Positions 25,007 to 33,223 of a stretch of DNA of 38,434 nt are shown here, piece by piece. Location: the NCBI GenBank assembly GCA_015206945.1, contig JADEXV010000048.1, positions 1-38,434 on the forward strand, written 5' to 3'. The notes beneath the pieces were generated by a model. That model had not been told where the DNA came from. It searched no databases and was given only the letters and a program-made list of their open reading frames with translations. Position 1 is the stretch's first letter; each line of letters begins with the position of its first letter. This DNA is from Nostocales cyanobacterium LEGE 12452 (lineage in GTDB: Bacteria > Cyanobacteriota > Cyanobacteriia > Cyanobacteriales > Nostocaceae). Position numbers and translations under genes: made by a program.

Positions 25007-28000
25007 CTATTCCTGATGCAGCAAATTTTTTATGTGTTCCACTAGTAGCTTAATCTGACTGTCTCTATTCCAATACCACTCGCTAGACCAAATTCTGTAA
25101 ATGTTCCAACCTAAGCCTTTCAGAATTTCGTGGCGAAGGCGATCGCGCTCCCGTGCTGTAGGATATTTATGATAAATAGTCCCATCACAAACAATACCCA
25201 ACAAAAACTCTTCTGTTTCTTGTCGTCGTTCATCTATTACTGCTAAGTCTATGGGATACGCTGAACGACCTACCCGTTTTTTCACCCTGTATCCTTGCTG
25301 TGTTAGAGCTTGATATACATCCTCTTCAAAAAGAAAATCATATTCGGAAAAATTATTATCAAAGTGCGTTTCTAATTTTTCACCACCATTTTCGGCATAG
25401 GCAAAATACTTTTTCAACAGTGTTATTTCTTCGTTTGGTCTTTTAGGCTGAAAGTCTTCTGCTTTAATGGAAGCTACTAACACAAACTTAGTTTTAGCGC
25501 GAGTTATTGCCACATTTAGCCGCCGCCTTCCTCCTGATTTACTTAGAGGCCCAAAGTTGTGATTTAGATCGTCTTTATTTTCATAAAACCCAAACCCAAA
25601 GCTAAAAATAATTACTTCTCGCTGGTCTCCTTGAACTCTTTCTAATGGTTTAATAAAGAAATTACGCGAATCTTCTTGACAAAATTCTTGTATGTCTGAA
25701 TATTTTGAACTGAGTTGCTGTAGTTTGTCTCGAATCGTTTCTGCTTGAGATTCATTTAACGTAATAATTCCTAAAGAAAGTTCAGAAAGATCCTGATGTT
25801 CCCGACAATGTTCCAGACAATGCTGTATTGTCAGTTCTGCTACTGTTTGTGCTTCGCGGATATTATATTGTCCACTATCACCGGGGGTGTAGATTCCCTC
25901 TGGAACGTATTTAAAATGAACGCCTAGATTAGGATTATCTGCTGGATTTGGGAAAGTCAAAAGCTCTGAATCATAAAAGTTTTGGTTTGAGAAGGCGATT
26001 AAACTCTCGTGTTTACTACGATAGTGCCATTTCAGCGTAAATTTTTCTGGGAGTGACCAAGATTCATCGAGCAAGCTGTCATATATTTCTTGCTCCTCAT
26101 CTTCACCACCTGAAGCATTGCTTTTAAAGAAATAAGTTGGCGGTAGTTGCTTACTGTCACCAACAACTATTACCTGCTTTGCTCGCATAATGGAAGGTAC
26201 TGCATCTTCAGTACAAACTTGGGAAGCTTCATCTTTCTGCTCATGCCTTTTTTGGTTAAAATTCCGCAATTCAGTACTATCTAAAATATATTGCAACCAG
26301 TCTTTATAAATGCCTTTTTGCAAAACTAAAAACCAAAAATTTGGTTGAATATTAGACTCTCTTAGTTTTAATAAAAAATCTTTAGCTCCAATAGCTTCTA
26401 GTTCCTCTATTAGCCGCTCGCAGTCTAACCATTTTTGGAACCAATCTAGCTCTTGTTGGGCTTTATTAAGGAAATTTTCTACTTCATATAAAGATTTTCT
26501 TTCCAATTCACCAGGTTTTGTCATTGGTTCCTGGTGAAAATGTTGTTTGACGAATTCAAAGCCTTCTGTTATCAAGTTTCGTGAAGTCACTAAATTTGTG
26601 AATAAAGTCCTAAGTTCTTGCAAATTTTCGGATGAAGAGATAACTACTGAAACTTCCTTTGAAGGCAGTGAATGACTTTGTAGACCTTTCAACCAATTCA
26701 ATGCTTGCTCAATAGCATCTAAGTCTGGCATTTGTGCTTCAAAGAATGAACCAAAAGCTCGATGATATTGATGTGTAGTATCTTTTAATTTATTCCAAAT
26801 TTCACGTTGCTGAATTGCATTATCAATATCGTTAAATAATTCTTGGTCATTTACTCGATTTTTTACTTTTTTGAGGCTAATAAGACTTCTACGAGTATGC
26901 CAGTAACCACATCTTAGCAATCGAAAAATTCCTCTATAATTCTCAAAGCGTTGCTTAAATTTTTTCAGTTCTGGTAAGTTCCAGCTTAAAAACTCATTAA
27001 TATATTTATTACTAAAATCTGAGCCTATACGCTGAAGTTGACCAATATCATCTTTAAGTTGATCAAAATTTTGTTGCAAAATATTTGATATTGTTCCCCG
27101 CAACCAATTCTTTGGAAAACGTGGAGGTACTTCAATAAGATGAGCTATCGCTGGCTGAAGCTTGTCTAAAGCTAATAAAGTGTTAGCAGGTTCTATATTT
27201 AATAACTGCCGCAAACGGGTAGTAGTTATTGTAGCAAGCTGAATTCCTTGTCGCAAGTCGTCAATATTCTGACGTAAGTCCCTGTTAACATCAGCATTCC
27301 ACCTCTTTATCGGACTACTTGACCATATAGTTCTCTGTCTTCCTCGAAAAAATGGCTCAAATTGACCGAGGTCATTCAGTAAATCTTTAGCTTGCAATAA
27401 TAATCTTTCTTGTGACCAATCTTTAATATTATAAGTATTAAATTCGAGTATCGTATCTAACTCTCGTTTTAGTTTGAGTAATTCACCATAAAGTTCAAAA
27501 GCAGATTTGTTTATTGGCTGGTGTTTATGATGTAAACTTGCAGTGTAACTATTGAGGCTTTGCTGACAGTTACGCAATTGTTGAAAGAATATATCTCGCT
27601 TTCCCTGTTGTGGCTCAGTTTCATTTCTTTGTGACAAACGAATTTTAGTTTGATTTAATTCTTTTACTAACTCTTTGGTCTTAGTTGTACCTTTATGGTG
27701 TAGGTTTAAACATAAGTCTTCAAGGCTAGGCTCAGAATCTCGTAGTGTCTTGTATACGGCATCTAAGGCAGTCTCCTTTTCTGCAACTAGCAGAACTGTT
27801 TTGTTTTTACCTATTAGTTCGGCAATTATGTTGGCAATCGTTTGGCTTTTTCCTGTCCCTGGAGGCCCCTGGACTACAAAACTAAGCCCTGCCTTTGCAG
27901 CTTCAATTACTACTTGCTGGCTAGAATCAGCATTACATATCTGATATATCAATTCAGGATTGATTGTATCCAGTTCTTTATCTATGATAGTTTTAATATC

Positions 28001-28738
28001 ACTACGATTTTCTTGTGCTTCTTGTAGAGCAAGCCCTTGCAGAACCGGGTGATTGGCGATGAGTTCCTGATTTTGTTCGAGATCCTTAACCATCGCTGTT
28101 TTGACAGACTCAAATAAGGTAATATAAGCAGTCTCTTCTAGTTGCCAATCCTGCTTTTCGCCTATAGCAGTACGCACTGCATTTATAAATCCTTCATAGC
28201 CCAATTTTTGAATTGTTTCAGTTTCAGGCAACGTGATATTAAATTCGTCACGTAACTTGTTTACTAAAAGAAAGTTAATGGAAATATCCTCATCAGTAGA
28301 ACATAGTGTATATTCCGGTGGCTTTTTACCTTTCTTTTGTAATTCCACTGGAATGAGCAACAGAGGAGATACTAACTTATCCTTCTCCTTTTTTTCTTGA
28401 GGCTTTCCTGTATCAAACCAGGTCAAAGTACCAAGGACTAGGAACAGGCTAATGAAACCCTTTTCTTCTATTGTTTTTTTTGCTTCTCTACGCAGTTTAT
28501 CTAGATCCTTGATGAGGTCAGCTTCAGTTTGGTTAGTTCTCAACTCCTTAAAGGAAATTGATTCAGATTCATACCCAGCGAGGTTGTCAAATAAGATTAA
28601 AGATGATGTAACAATCTCAATTTTTGGCTTTTTGCTCTTTCGAAAGTCAAGTAGTGGATTACTGTTACTTGAGCCAGCAAGTTTATCCCTCCAATCATTG
28701 ATTTTTCGTTGAATTACAGGATCTATGCCGTTACTCAT
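25007..28738 (-). CDS. Large SF1 helicase with C-terminal nuclease domain (DUF4011/MTES_1575-like), internally shortened
   Basis: This 1243-residue protein begins with a DUF4011-like region (WRDKLAGSSNSNPLLDFR). The helicase core has Walker A GPPGTGKSQT (Lys297), Walker B DEAS at 836-839, motif III VVGDSKQLPPT, and motif VI RRRLNVAITRAK. The last 110 residues (from about 1135) are a Vsr/PD-(D/E)XK-like nuclease domain (DVYQALTQQGYRVK...YPIDLAVIDE...GIVCDG). Such proteins occur in defence islands. Oddly, the segment that normally leads into Walker B is missing: KRHEQK joins directly to DEASQV at 26233/26234. Relatives have roughly a hundred more residues there, including the beta strand before DEAS. 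The frame stays open, so this looks like an in-frame deletion; helicase activity is doubtful. First gene of a three-gene cluster. Confidence 0.85.
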   Translation of the reverse strand: MSNGIDPVIQRKINDWRDKLAGSSNSNPLLDFRKSKKPKIEIVTSSLILFDNLAGYESESISFKELRTNQTEADLIKDLDKLRREAKKTIEEKGFISLFLVLGTLTWFDTGKPQEKKEKDKLVSPLLLIPVELQKKGKKPPEYTLCSTDEDISINFLLVNKLRDEFNITLPETETIQKLGYEGFINAVRTAIGEKQDWQLEETAYITLFESVKTAMVKDLEQNQELIANHPVLQGLALQEAQENRSDIKTIIDKELDTINPELIYQICNADSSQQVVIEAAKAGLSFVVQGPPGTGKSQTIANIIAELIGKNKTVLLVAEKETALDAVYKTLRDSEPSLEDLCLNLHHKGTTKTKELVKELNQTKIRLSQRNETEPQQGKRDIFFQQLRNCQQSLNSYTASLHHKHQPINKSAFELYGELLKLKRELDTILEFNTYNIKDWSQERLLLQAKDLLNDLGQFEPFFRGRQRTIWSSSPIKRWNADVNRDLRQNIDDLRQGIQLATITTTRLRQLLNIEPANTLLALDKLQPAIAHLIEVPPRFPKNWLRGTISNILQQNFDQLKDDIGQLQRIGSDFSNKYINEFLSWNLPELKKFKQRFENYRGIFRLLRCGYWHTRRSLISLKKVKNRVNDQELFNDIDNAIQQREIWNKLKDTTHQYHRAFGSFFEAQMPDLDAIEQALNWLKGLQSHSLPSKEVSVVISSSENLQELRTLFTNLVTSRNLITEGFEFVKQHFHQEPMTKPGELERKSLYEVENFLNKAQQELDWFQKWLDCERLIEELEAIGAKDFLLKLRESNIQPNFWFLVLQKGIYKDWLQYILDSTELRNFNQKRHEQKDEASQVCTEDAVPSIMRAKQVIVVGDSKQLPPTYFFKSNASGGEDEEQEIYDSLLDESWSLPEKFTLKWHYRSKHESLIAFSNQNFYDSELLTFPNPADNPNLGVHFKYVPEGIYTPGDSGQYNIREAQTVAELTIQHCLEHCREHQDLSELSLGIITLNESQAETIRDKLQQLSSKYSDIQEFCQEDSRNFFIKPLERVQGDQREVIIFSFGFGFYENKDDLNHNFGPLSKSGGRRRLNVAITRAKTKFVLVASIKAEDFQPKRPNEEITLLKKYFAYAENGGEKLETHFDNNFSEYDFLFEEDVYQALTQQGYRVKKRVGRSAYPIDLAVIDERRQETEEFLLGIVCDGTIYHKYPTARERDRLRHEILKGLGWNIYRIWSSEWYWNRDSQIKLLVEHIKNLLHQE

Positions 28739-28976
28739 TGACTTCCGATTGCTAGCAGTTAATCAAAACAAACTTTTTTCTGATACTTAATATCTTAAGT
28801 AAAATTCCTTAGAAAATGAATAATTTTGTACAAACTTCATAAAAAATCGCAACAAAATATACAAATACATCAGAAAACACGCAGAAAGCTGGTAAGTAAT
28901 TGGTAAGTTTGAGACATTTAGACAGTTCTCAAAAGCTATTTGTCATTAATATGTAGACAAAGAACAAAGGACAATT

Positions 28977-30230
28977 ATGATTAAAATCCTCCATCTCTCC
29001 GACATCCACATGGGAAGCGGCTTCTCCCACGGACGAATTAATCCCACGACTGGATTAAACACACGTTTGGAAGATTTTGTCAATACACTGTCTATATGTA
29101 TTGACAGAGCGCTGACAGATGCTGTTGATATGGTGATATTTGGTGGCGACGCTTTCCCGGATGCGACACCACCGCCTTATGTACAGCAAGCTTTTGCCAG
29201 CCAATTTCGCCGTCTGATGGATGCCAATATTCCAACAGTGCTGTTGGTAGGCAACCACGACCAACATTCCCAAGGACAGGGAGGAGCGAGTTTAAATATT
29301 TACCGCACTTTGGGAGTGCCAGGATTTGTTGTCGGTGACACAGTAACTACTCACTGCATCCAAACCCGTAATGGCAAAGTGCAAGTAATCACTCTGCCTT
29401 GGCTGACTCGTTCCACACTGATGACTCGCCAAGAGACTGAAGGTTTGTCTTTGGCGGAAGTCAACCAACTATTAACGGAACGTCTACGAGTTGTTTTAGA
29501 AGGGGAAGTTCGCCGTCTTGACCCCGATGTGCCTACTATCCTTCTGGCTCACTTGATGTCTGACAATGCAACCTTGGGTGCAGAACGCTTTTTGGCGGTG
29601 GGTAAAGGCTTTACTCTACCCCTATCTTTGCTGACGCGACCTTGTTTTGATTATGTAGCGTTGGGACACGTCCACCGCCATCAAAATCTGAATAAATCTA
29701 ACAACCCGCCGGTAATTTATCCAGGCAGTATTGAGCGGGTAGATTTTAGCGAAGAAAAAGAAGACAAAGGCTATGTAATGTTGGAACTGGAACGGGGGAA
29801 GGTTGAATGGGAATTTTGTCCTTTAACAGTTCGGACTTTCCGCACCATTGAGGTGGATATCTCGAAAGCAGACGATCCGCAGGCAGTGTTAATGAAAGCG
29901 ATCGCCAAGTATGATATTCAAGATGCTGTAGTACGGCTAATTTACAAACTCCGCTCTGAACAGATGGATTTAATTGACAGTTCCTCTCTACATACTGCTT
30001 TAAGTCCCGCTCATACCTACACTATTCAAGCAGAATTAGTGAGTCAATTAGCTAGGCCCCGCATTCCTGAATTGAGTGCGAGTAGCAGCATCGACCCAAT
30101 GGAAGCGTTGAAAACTTACTTGAACAATCGCGAAGACCTCAAAGACATCGCAACTTCAATGATGGATGCAGCGCAGAAGTTGCTAGCAGATGAAGTGGAA
30201 GTTTGGTTAGAAGCAGCAACTAATGAGTAG
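28977..30230 (+). CDS. sbcD: SbcD/Mre11-type DNA repair nuclease
   Basis: This 417-residue protein is a calcineurin-like metallophosphoesterase of the SbcD/Mre11 group, which normally pairs with the SbcC ATPase to cut hairpins and process double-strand ends. The metal-binding motifs are in order: Asp9/His11 (HLSDIHMG), GGDAFPD, GNHDQHS, LAHLMSD and LGHVHRH. The C-terminal 130 residues form the capping region and are helical. Length is typical (about 400). No sbcC is in the window. It diverges from the helicase cluster across 238 bases. Confidence 0.88.
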   Translation: MIKILHLSDIHMGSGFSHGRINPTTGLNTRLEDFVNTLSICIDRALTDAVDMVIFGGDAFPDATPPPYVQQAFASQFRRLMDANIPTVLLVGNHDQHSQGQGGASLNIYRTLGVPGFVVGDTVTTHCIQTRNGKVQVITLPWLTRSTLMTRQETEGLSLAEVNQLLTERLRVVLEGEVRRLDPDVPTILLAHLMSDNATLGAERFLAVGKGFTLPLSLLTRPCFDYVALGHVHRHQNLNKSNNPPVIYPGSIERVDFSEEKEDKGYVMLELERGKVEWEFCPLTVRTFRTIEVDISKADDPQAVLMKAIAKYDIQDAVVRLIYKLRSEQMDLIDSSSLHTALSPAHTYTIQAELVSQLARPRIPELSASSSIDPMEALKTYLNNREDLKDIATSMMDAAQKLLADEVEVWLEAATNE

Positions 30231-30268
30231 GATAAAATAATTTGTAATTAACAATTATTATCGAATAA

Positions 30269-30362
30269 CGTAGATGCTTCTCTACGAGACGCTACGCGTA
30301 GCTTGCTTCCCGAAGGGTACGGCTTGCCGCAGGCTACCGCAGAGGCGCAGAGGGCACGGAGA
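30269..30362. repeat. Nostoc-type dispersed repeat after sbcD
   Basis: A GC-rich block in AT-rich surroundings contains the perfect palindrome GCTACGCGTAGC (30291-30302), GGCTTGCCGCAGGCTACCGC and CGCAGAGGCGCAGAGG. Such blocks are scattered through Nostoc spacers. It makes the downstream frame appear open from 30274, but that extension is repeat, not gene. Confidence 0.7.
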
Positions 30363-30417
30363 AATCAGAGTTTTAGAGGTATTTTGTGTAAGCCCTATTT
30401 TCCACTCTCCAAAATAT

Positions 30418-31047
30418 ATGAAGCAAACAATCCAAGCAAAGGTCATCGACTTACGCTATGTAATCGATAACTTTGGTATTCAGTTAGTTTTAGATGACTC
30501 ATTCTTTCACGAATGGCAAGAAGATTTACCAGAAATTAATGATTTAGATAAACAACTTTTAGACAAGGTGAAAATGGTTATTTTAATTTTCTTAATTACC
30601 CGCCTTTACTAGAAGATGTAGTTAGAATGGCAGTTGTAGACCCATTACTTTTTATTGGGGATTTTTATCTCGCTCCGTTCTATGTAAAATCAGAATAATC
30701 TATAGATATTGCTGTGCCTAGATGAAGATGTAATCATTAAAGGCAGAATAGATACCTTAGTTTTGAAAGAGCAATTATGGGTGATGATTATTGAGTCTAA
30801 AAGAGCTTCGTTTTCAGTCGAACAAGGACTCGCACAGATTCTTGCTTATATGTTAGGGAATCCGTATATTGAGAAACCCAGCTTTGGTATGATTGCCACG
30901 GGAAGCGAGTTTATTTTCATCAAATTAGTAAAAGGAAATCCATTACGTTATGCTTTATCAAAAGGCTTTTTGATGCGTAACCCGGGAAATGAATTGTACG
31001 ACGTGCTACGTATATTGAAAGGTCTGACTCAGTTGGTGAGTGCTTAA
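30418..31047 (+). pseudogene. Broken PD-(D/E)XK-type restriction-endonuclease-like gene
   Basis: The parts of one protein of about 205 residues lie in successive frames. MKQTIQAKVIDLRYVIDNFG... runs from 30418 to about 30570. It then shifts by one base at an A-run (GTGAAAATGG) into NGYFNFLNYPPLLEDVVRM..., which meets an in-frame TAA near 30697. A second shift near 30718 leads to DEDVIIKGRIDTLVL...IIESKRASFSVEQGLAQILAYML up to the stop at 31045-31047. The D...ESK pattern and following helix fit a PD-(D/E)XK nuclease core, as in small type I R-like proteins frequent in Nostoc. Two shifts and one stop indicate decay rather than one sequencing error. Confidence 0.85.
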
Positions 31048-31144
31048 ATCTTATCGCCTAATTATATATTCTCCCAACAGGGGCGATCGCTCTTTCAATA
31101 ATGAGAGAATAATTAATATAGTATAAATTCAGAAAAGAAGAGTG

Positions 31145-31360
31145 ATGAAGCGAGAATTTAATGTAATTATTGAACGAGATGCAGATGGCTACTTTGTTGC
31201 TTCTGTCCCAAATCTTCCTGGTTGTCATACGCAAGCCCAAACTTTAGATGAGTTAATGGAGCGTATTAAAGAAGCGATTGAACTTTGTTTAGAATTTGAA
31301 GAAGAAGAGCAGGATTCACTCGACTTTGTTGGTATTCAACGAGTCGCAGTTGAGATATGA
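31145..31360 (+). CDS. hicB: HicB-family antitoxin
   Basis: This 71-residue protein has the HicB partial RNase H-like fold: FNVIIERDADGYFVASVPNLPGCHTQAQTLDELMERIKEAIELCLE is the family signature. It neutralises the HicA toxin encoded just downstream. The ATG at 31145 is used rather than the GTG immediately before it; a purine-rich AGAAAAGAAGAG precedes. Its last bases overlap the start of hicA (ATGA at 31357), so translation is coupled. This short form has no added C-terminal DNA-binding domain, so any autoregulation would need the complex or another factor. Confidence 0.9.
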   Translation: MKREFNVIIERDADGYFVASVPNLPGCHTQAQTLDELMERIKEAIELCLEFEEEEQDSLDFVGIQRVAVEI

Positions 31361-31581
31361 GTCAATTCCCAAGTGTCACAGGAAGGGAAGTTATTGCAGC
31401 CTTGAGCAAAGTCGGTTTTGAAGTGGCTAGAGTTCGTGGCAGTCATTATATTATGATACATAGCGATGGGCGTAGGACAGTAGTTCCTGTACATTCAGGT
31501 GAAACAATTGGTCGTGGTTTGCTAGCACAAATAATACGCGATTGCCAAATAACTCGTGAAGAATTTAGAGAATTATTGTAA
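31357..31581 (+). CDS. hicA: HicA-family mRNA interferase toxin
   Basis: This 74-residue protein is a double-stranded RNA-binding-fold toxin that cleaves mRNA. It shows the conserved G(F)EVARVRGSHYIM core with the catalytic His in RGSHY, then VPVHSGETIGRGLLAQIIRDCQI, a typical HicA C-terminal half. It overlaps hicB by four bases. The order antitoxin-toxin is the less classical but common cyanobacterial form. The pair sits next to a decayed nuclease gene in the accessory region. Confidence 0.9.
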   Translation: MSQFPSVTGREVIAALSKVGFEVARVRGSHYIMIHSDGRRTVVPVHSGETIGRGLLAQIIRDCQITREEFRELL

Positions 31582-31623
31582 GTATTGATGCTTTTGAGAG
31601 TTAGACATTATATACAGATAATT

Positions 31624-31695
31624 GATAGTCTTAATGAGCGCGATCGCTAAATATGATACTTAAGATACTATGGTGCGGCTACTTTATTTTAAAAA
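31624..31695 (+). pseudogene. Decayed fragment of an sbcD paralogue
   Basis: About 50 bases from 31633 align without gaps to 29891-29940 inside sbcD, with about 39 identical positions. In the sbcD frame the fragment reads VLMSAIAKYDT-stop-DTMVRLLYF, against VLMKAIAKYDI-Q-DAVVRLIYK in the intact gene. The rest of the gene is not recognisable. It appears to be the relic of a second, related copy. Confidence 0.6.
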
Positions 31696-31940
31696 CAGCT
31701 TTACTGGCTAAAGAAAGTCGAGTTTCCACTACTGTTTTGTATTACTAATCACATATTTTTTAGCAAATATTATGTATGCAACCGGATTATTTCGCTTTCC
31801 AGCAGAAAAACCCGTTTTTTGAAATGCCTTGGTAAATCAGATTTATTTACTACTTTTGATCGTTAATTGCTCATTGAGTAAAAAAATTAATCCAGATGAT
31901 AGATAAATATCATTCTATATACCCTATAATTCTCATAATC

Positions 31941-31964
31941 ACGGTATGTATGTAGAAATACCGT
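31941..31964. promoter_or_regulatory. Inverted repeat upstream of the sulfate-type binding protein gene
   Basis: ACGGTAT (31941-31947) and ATACCGT (31958-31964) are exact inverted arms separated by 10 bases. The site lies 19 bases before the start codon, so a bound protein would block transcription or an RNA hairpin would sit near the ribosome site. Which regulator binds is unknown. Confidence 0.4.
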
Positions 31965-31983
31965 AGATTTAGGGGTGATTCTA

Positions 31984-33141
31984 ATGAGCAAGTCGCAACA
32001 ACCGACACAACTAAGTAAATTTCTAAGTGAAGGGATACAGGCTTATGTCATGAAAGCTTTGCAGAGTATACAACTCCAGTATCAACACGCAATTAAAAGT
32101 TGGTTGAATGGACGCAGTGTACAAAGCTTTGTGAGTCTGTTTTTAACAAGTATTTTTTTGAGTATAGCAGTTGCCTCCTGTTCCGGAAGCAGTTCAGCTA
32201 GCAAAAATGATGTCAAATTAAAACTCGTTTCTTTTTCTGTCACCAAAGCCGCTCATGACCAGATAATTCCCAAATTTGTCGAAAAGTGGAAGCAAGAACA
32301 CAACCAAAACGTCACATTTGAGCAAAGTTATGGCGGTTCTGGTGCTCAAACTGCTGCTGTCATTGCCGGTTCGCAAGAAGCAGACATAGTACATTTGGCA
32401 CTTCCCCTGGATGTGAACAAAATTCAGCAAGCAGGTTTGATTAAATCAGGTTGGGAAACCAAAGCTCCCAGAAGTGGTATTGTTAGTAGATCGGTTGCTG
32501 CGATCGTAACGCGCGAAGGCAATCCAAAAGATATAAATACTTGGGCAGACCTGGCAAAAGATGGCGTAAAAGTAATTGCAGCTAACCCAAAAACTTCTGG
32601 TATTGCTATTTGGGAATTCTTAGCTTTTTGGGGTTCGGTAACTCTAACAGGCGGAGACGAGGCGACAGCGCTAGATTATGTCACTAAAGTTTATAAAAAT
32701 ACCCCTATTCTGACAAAAGATGCCCGTGAAGCAAGCGATTTATTTTTCCAAAAAGGTCAGGGAGATGTTTTAATTAACTACGAAAATGAGGTAATTTTGG
32801 CGGGTAAAAATGGGGCTAAGTTGCCTTATGTTGTACCCCAAGTTAATATCTCCATTGATAATCCTGTAGCGATAGTAGATAAAAACGTCGATAAGCACGG
32901 TACAAGAGAAGTTGCACAAGCATTTGTTGATTTTCTTTACTCAACAGAAGCTCAACGGGAATTTGCAAAATTACAATATCGTCCTGTTAACCCCACCGTT
33001 ACCCAAGAAGTAGCCTTACAACATCCGCCAATTAAAACTTTATTCACATCTCAAGATTTAGGTGGCTGGGATATTATCCAGAAAAAGTTTTTTGGAAATG
33101 GGGCAATTTTTGATAAAGTTCAAGCTGCAAGCAAAGCATAA
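31984..33141 (+). CDS. Sulfate/thiosulfate-type ABC transporter binding lipoprotein
   Basis: This 385-residue protein belongs to the Sbp/CysP family of periplasmic oxyanion-binding proteins. Diagnostic segments are FEQSYGGSGAQTAAVIAGSQEADIVHLALP, VKVIAANPKTSGIAIWEFLAFWG, and the C-terminal EVAQAFVDFLYSTEAQREFAKLQYRPVNP. A hydrophobic segment ending ASCS (about residues 60-67) is the lipoprotein signal, preceded by an unusual 50-residue N-terminal extension. The ATG at 31984 is chosen because AGGGG precedes it; an internal ATG at 32050 would give a more ordinary length. It lies 82 bases before pstS and lacks cysT/cysW/cysA neighbours in the window. It may bind sulfate or another oxyanion. Confidence 0.85.
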   Translation: MSKSQQPTQLSKFLSEGIQAYVMKALQSIQLQYQHAIKSWLNGRSVQSFVSLFLTSIFLSIAVASCSGSSSASKNDVKLKLVSFSVTKAAHDQIIPKFVEKWKQEHNQNVTFEQSYGGSGAQTAAVIAGSQEADIVHLALPLDVNKIQQAGLIKSGWETKAPRSGIVSRSVAAIVTREGNPKDINTWADLAKDGVKVIAANPKTSGIAIWEFLAFWGSVTLTGGDEATALDYVTKVYKNTPILTKDAREASDLFFQKGQGDVLINYENEVILAGKNGAKLPYVVPQVNISIDNPVAIVDKNVDKHGTREVAQAFVDFLYSTEAQREFAKLQYRPVNPTVTQEVALQHPPIKTLFTSQDLGGWDIIQKKFFGNGAIFDKVQAASKA

Positions 33142-33223
33142 TAACTTTTTTTAATGCCGCATGAGCTACTTACAGATAGCCAAGCATAAGAAATTCTGAT
33201 CACTTTATCTCAATTGATAAATT

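Larger units (their letters stand above)
31582..31983. other. 402-base spacer before the transporter cluster
   Basis: Besides the sbcD fragment at 31624-31695 and the inverted repeat at 31941-31964, this AT-rich stretch shows no gene. It must hold the promoter of the transporter cluster. No clear Pho box (repeated CTTAACC-like octamers) was found. Confidence 0.5.

Noticed and set aside
25007..25335. Loss of a catalytic Glu in the nuclease domain (GIVCDG instead of GIECDG)
   Set aside because: Members with other residues at this position also come to mind, so I cannot claim inactivation from this change.
30274..30417. N-terminal extension of the nuclease pseudogene frame
   Set aside because: It translates a dispersed GC-rich repeat; the real start is the ATG at 30418.
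31061..31141. HicBA operator from ATTCTC...GAGAAT arms
   Set aside because: Arms are only six bases and 36 bases apart, too weak to call.
31984..33141. SphX-type phosphate-binding protein upstream of pstS
   Set aside because: SphX is PstS-like; this protein has Sbp/CysP signatures (SYGGSGAQ, NPKTSG).
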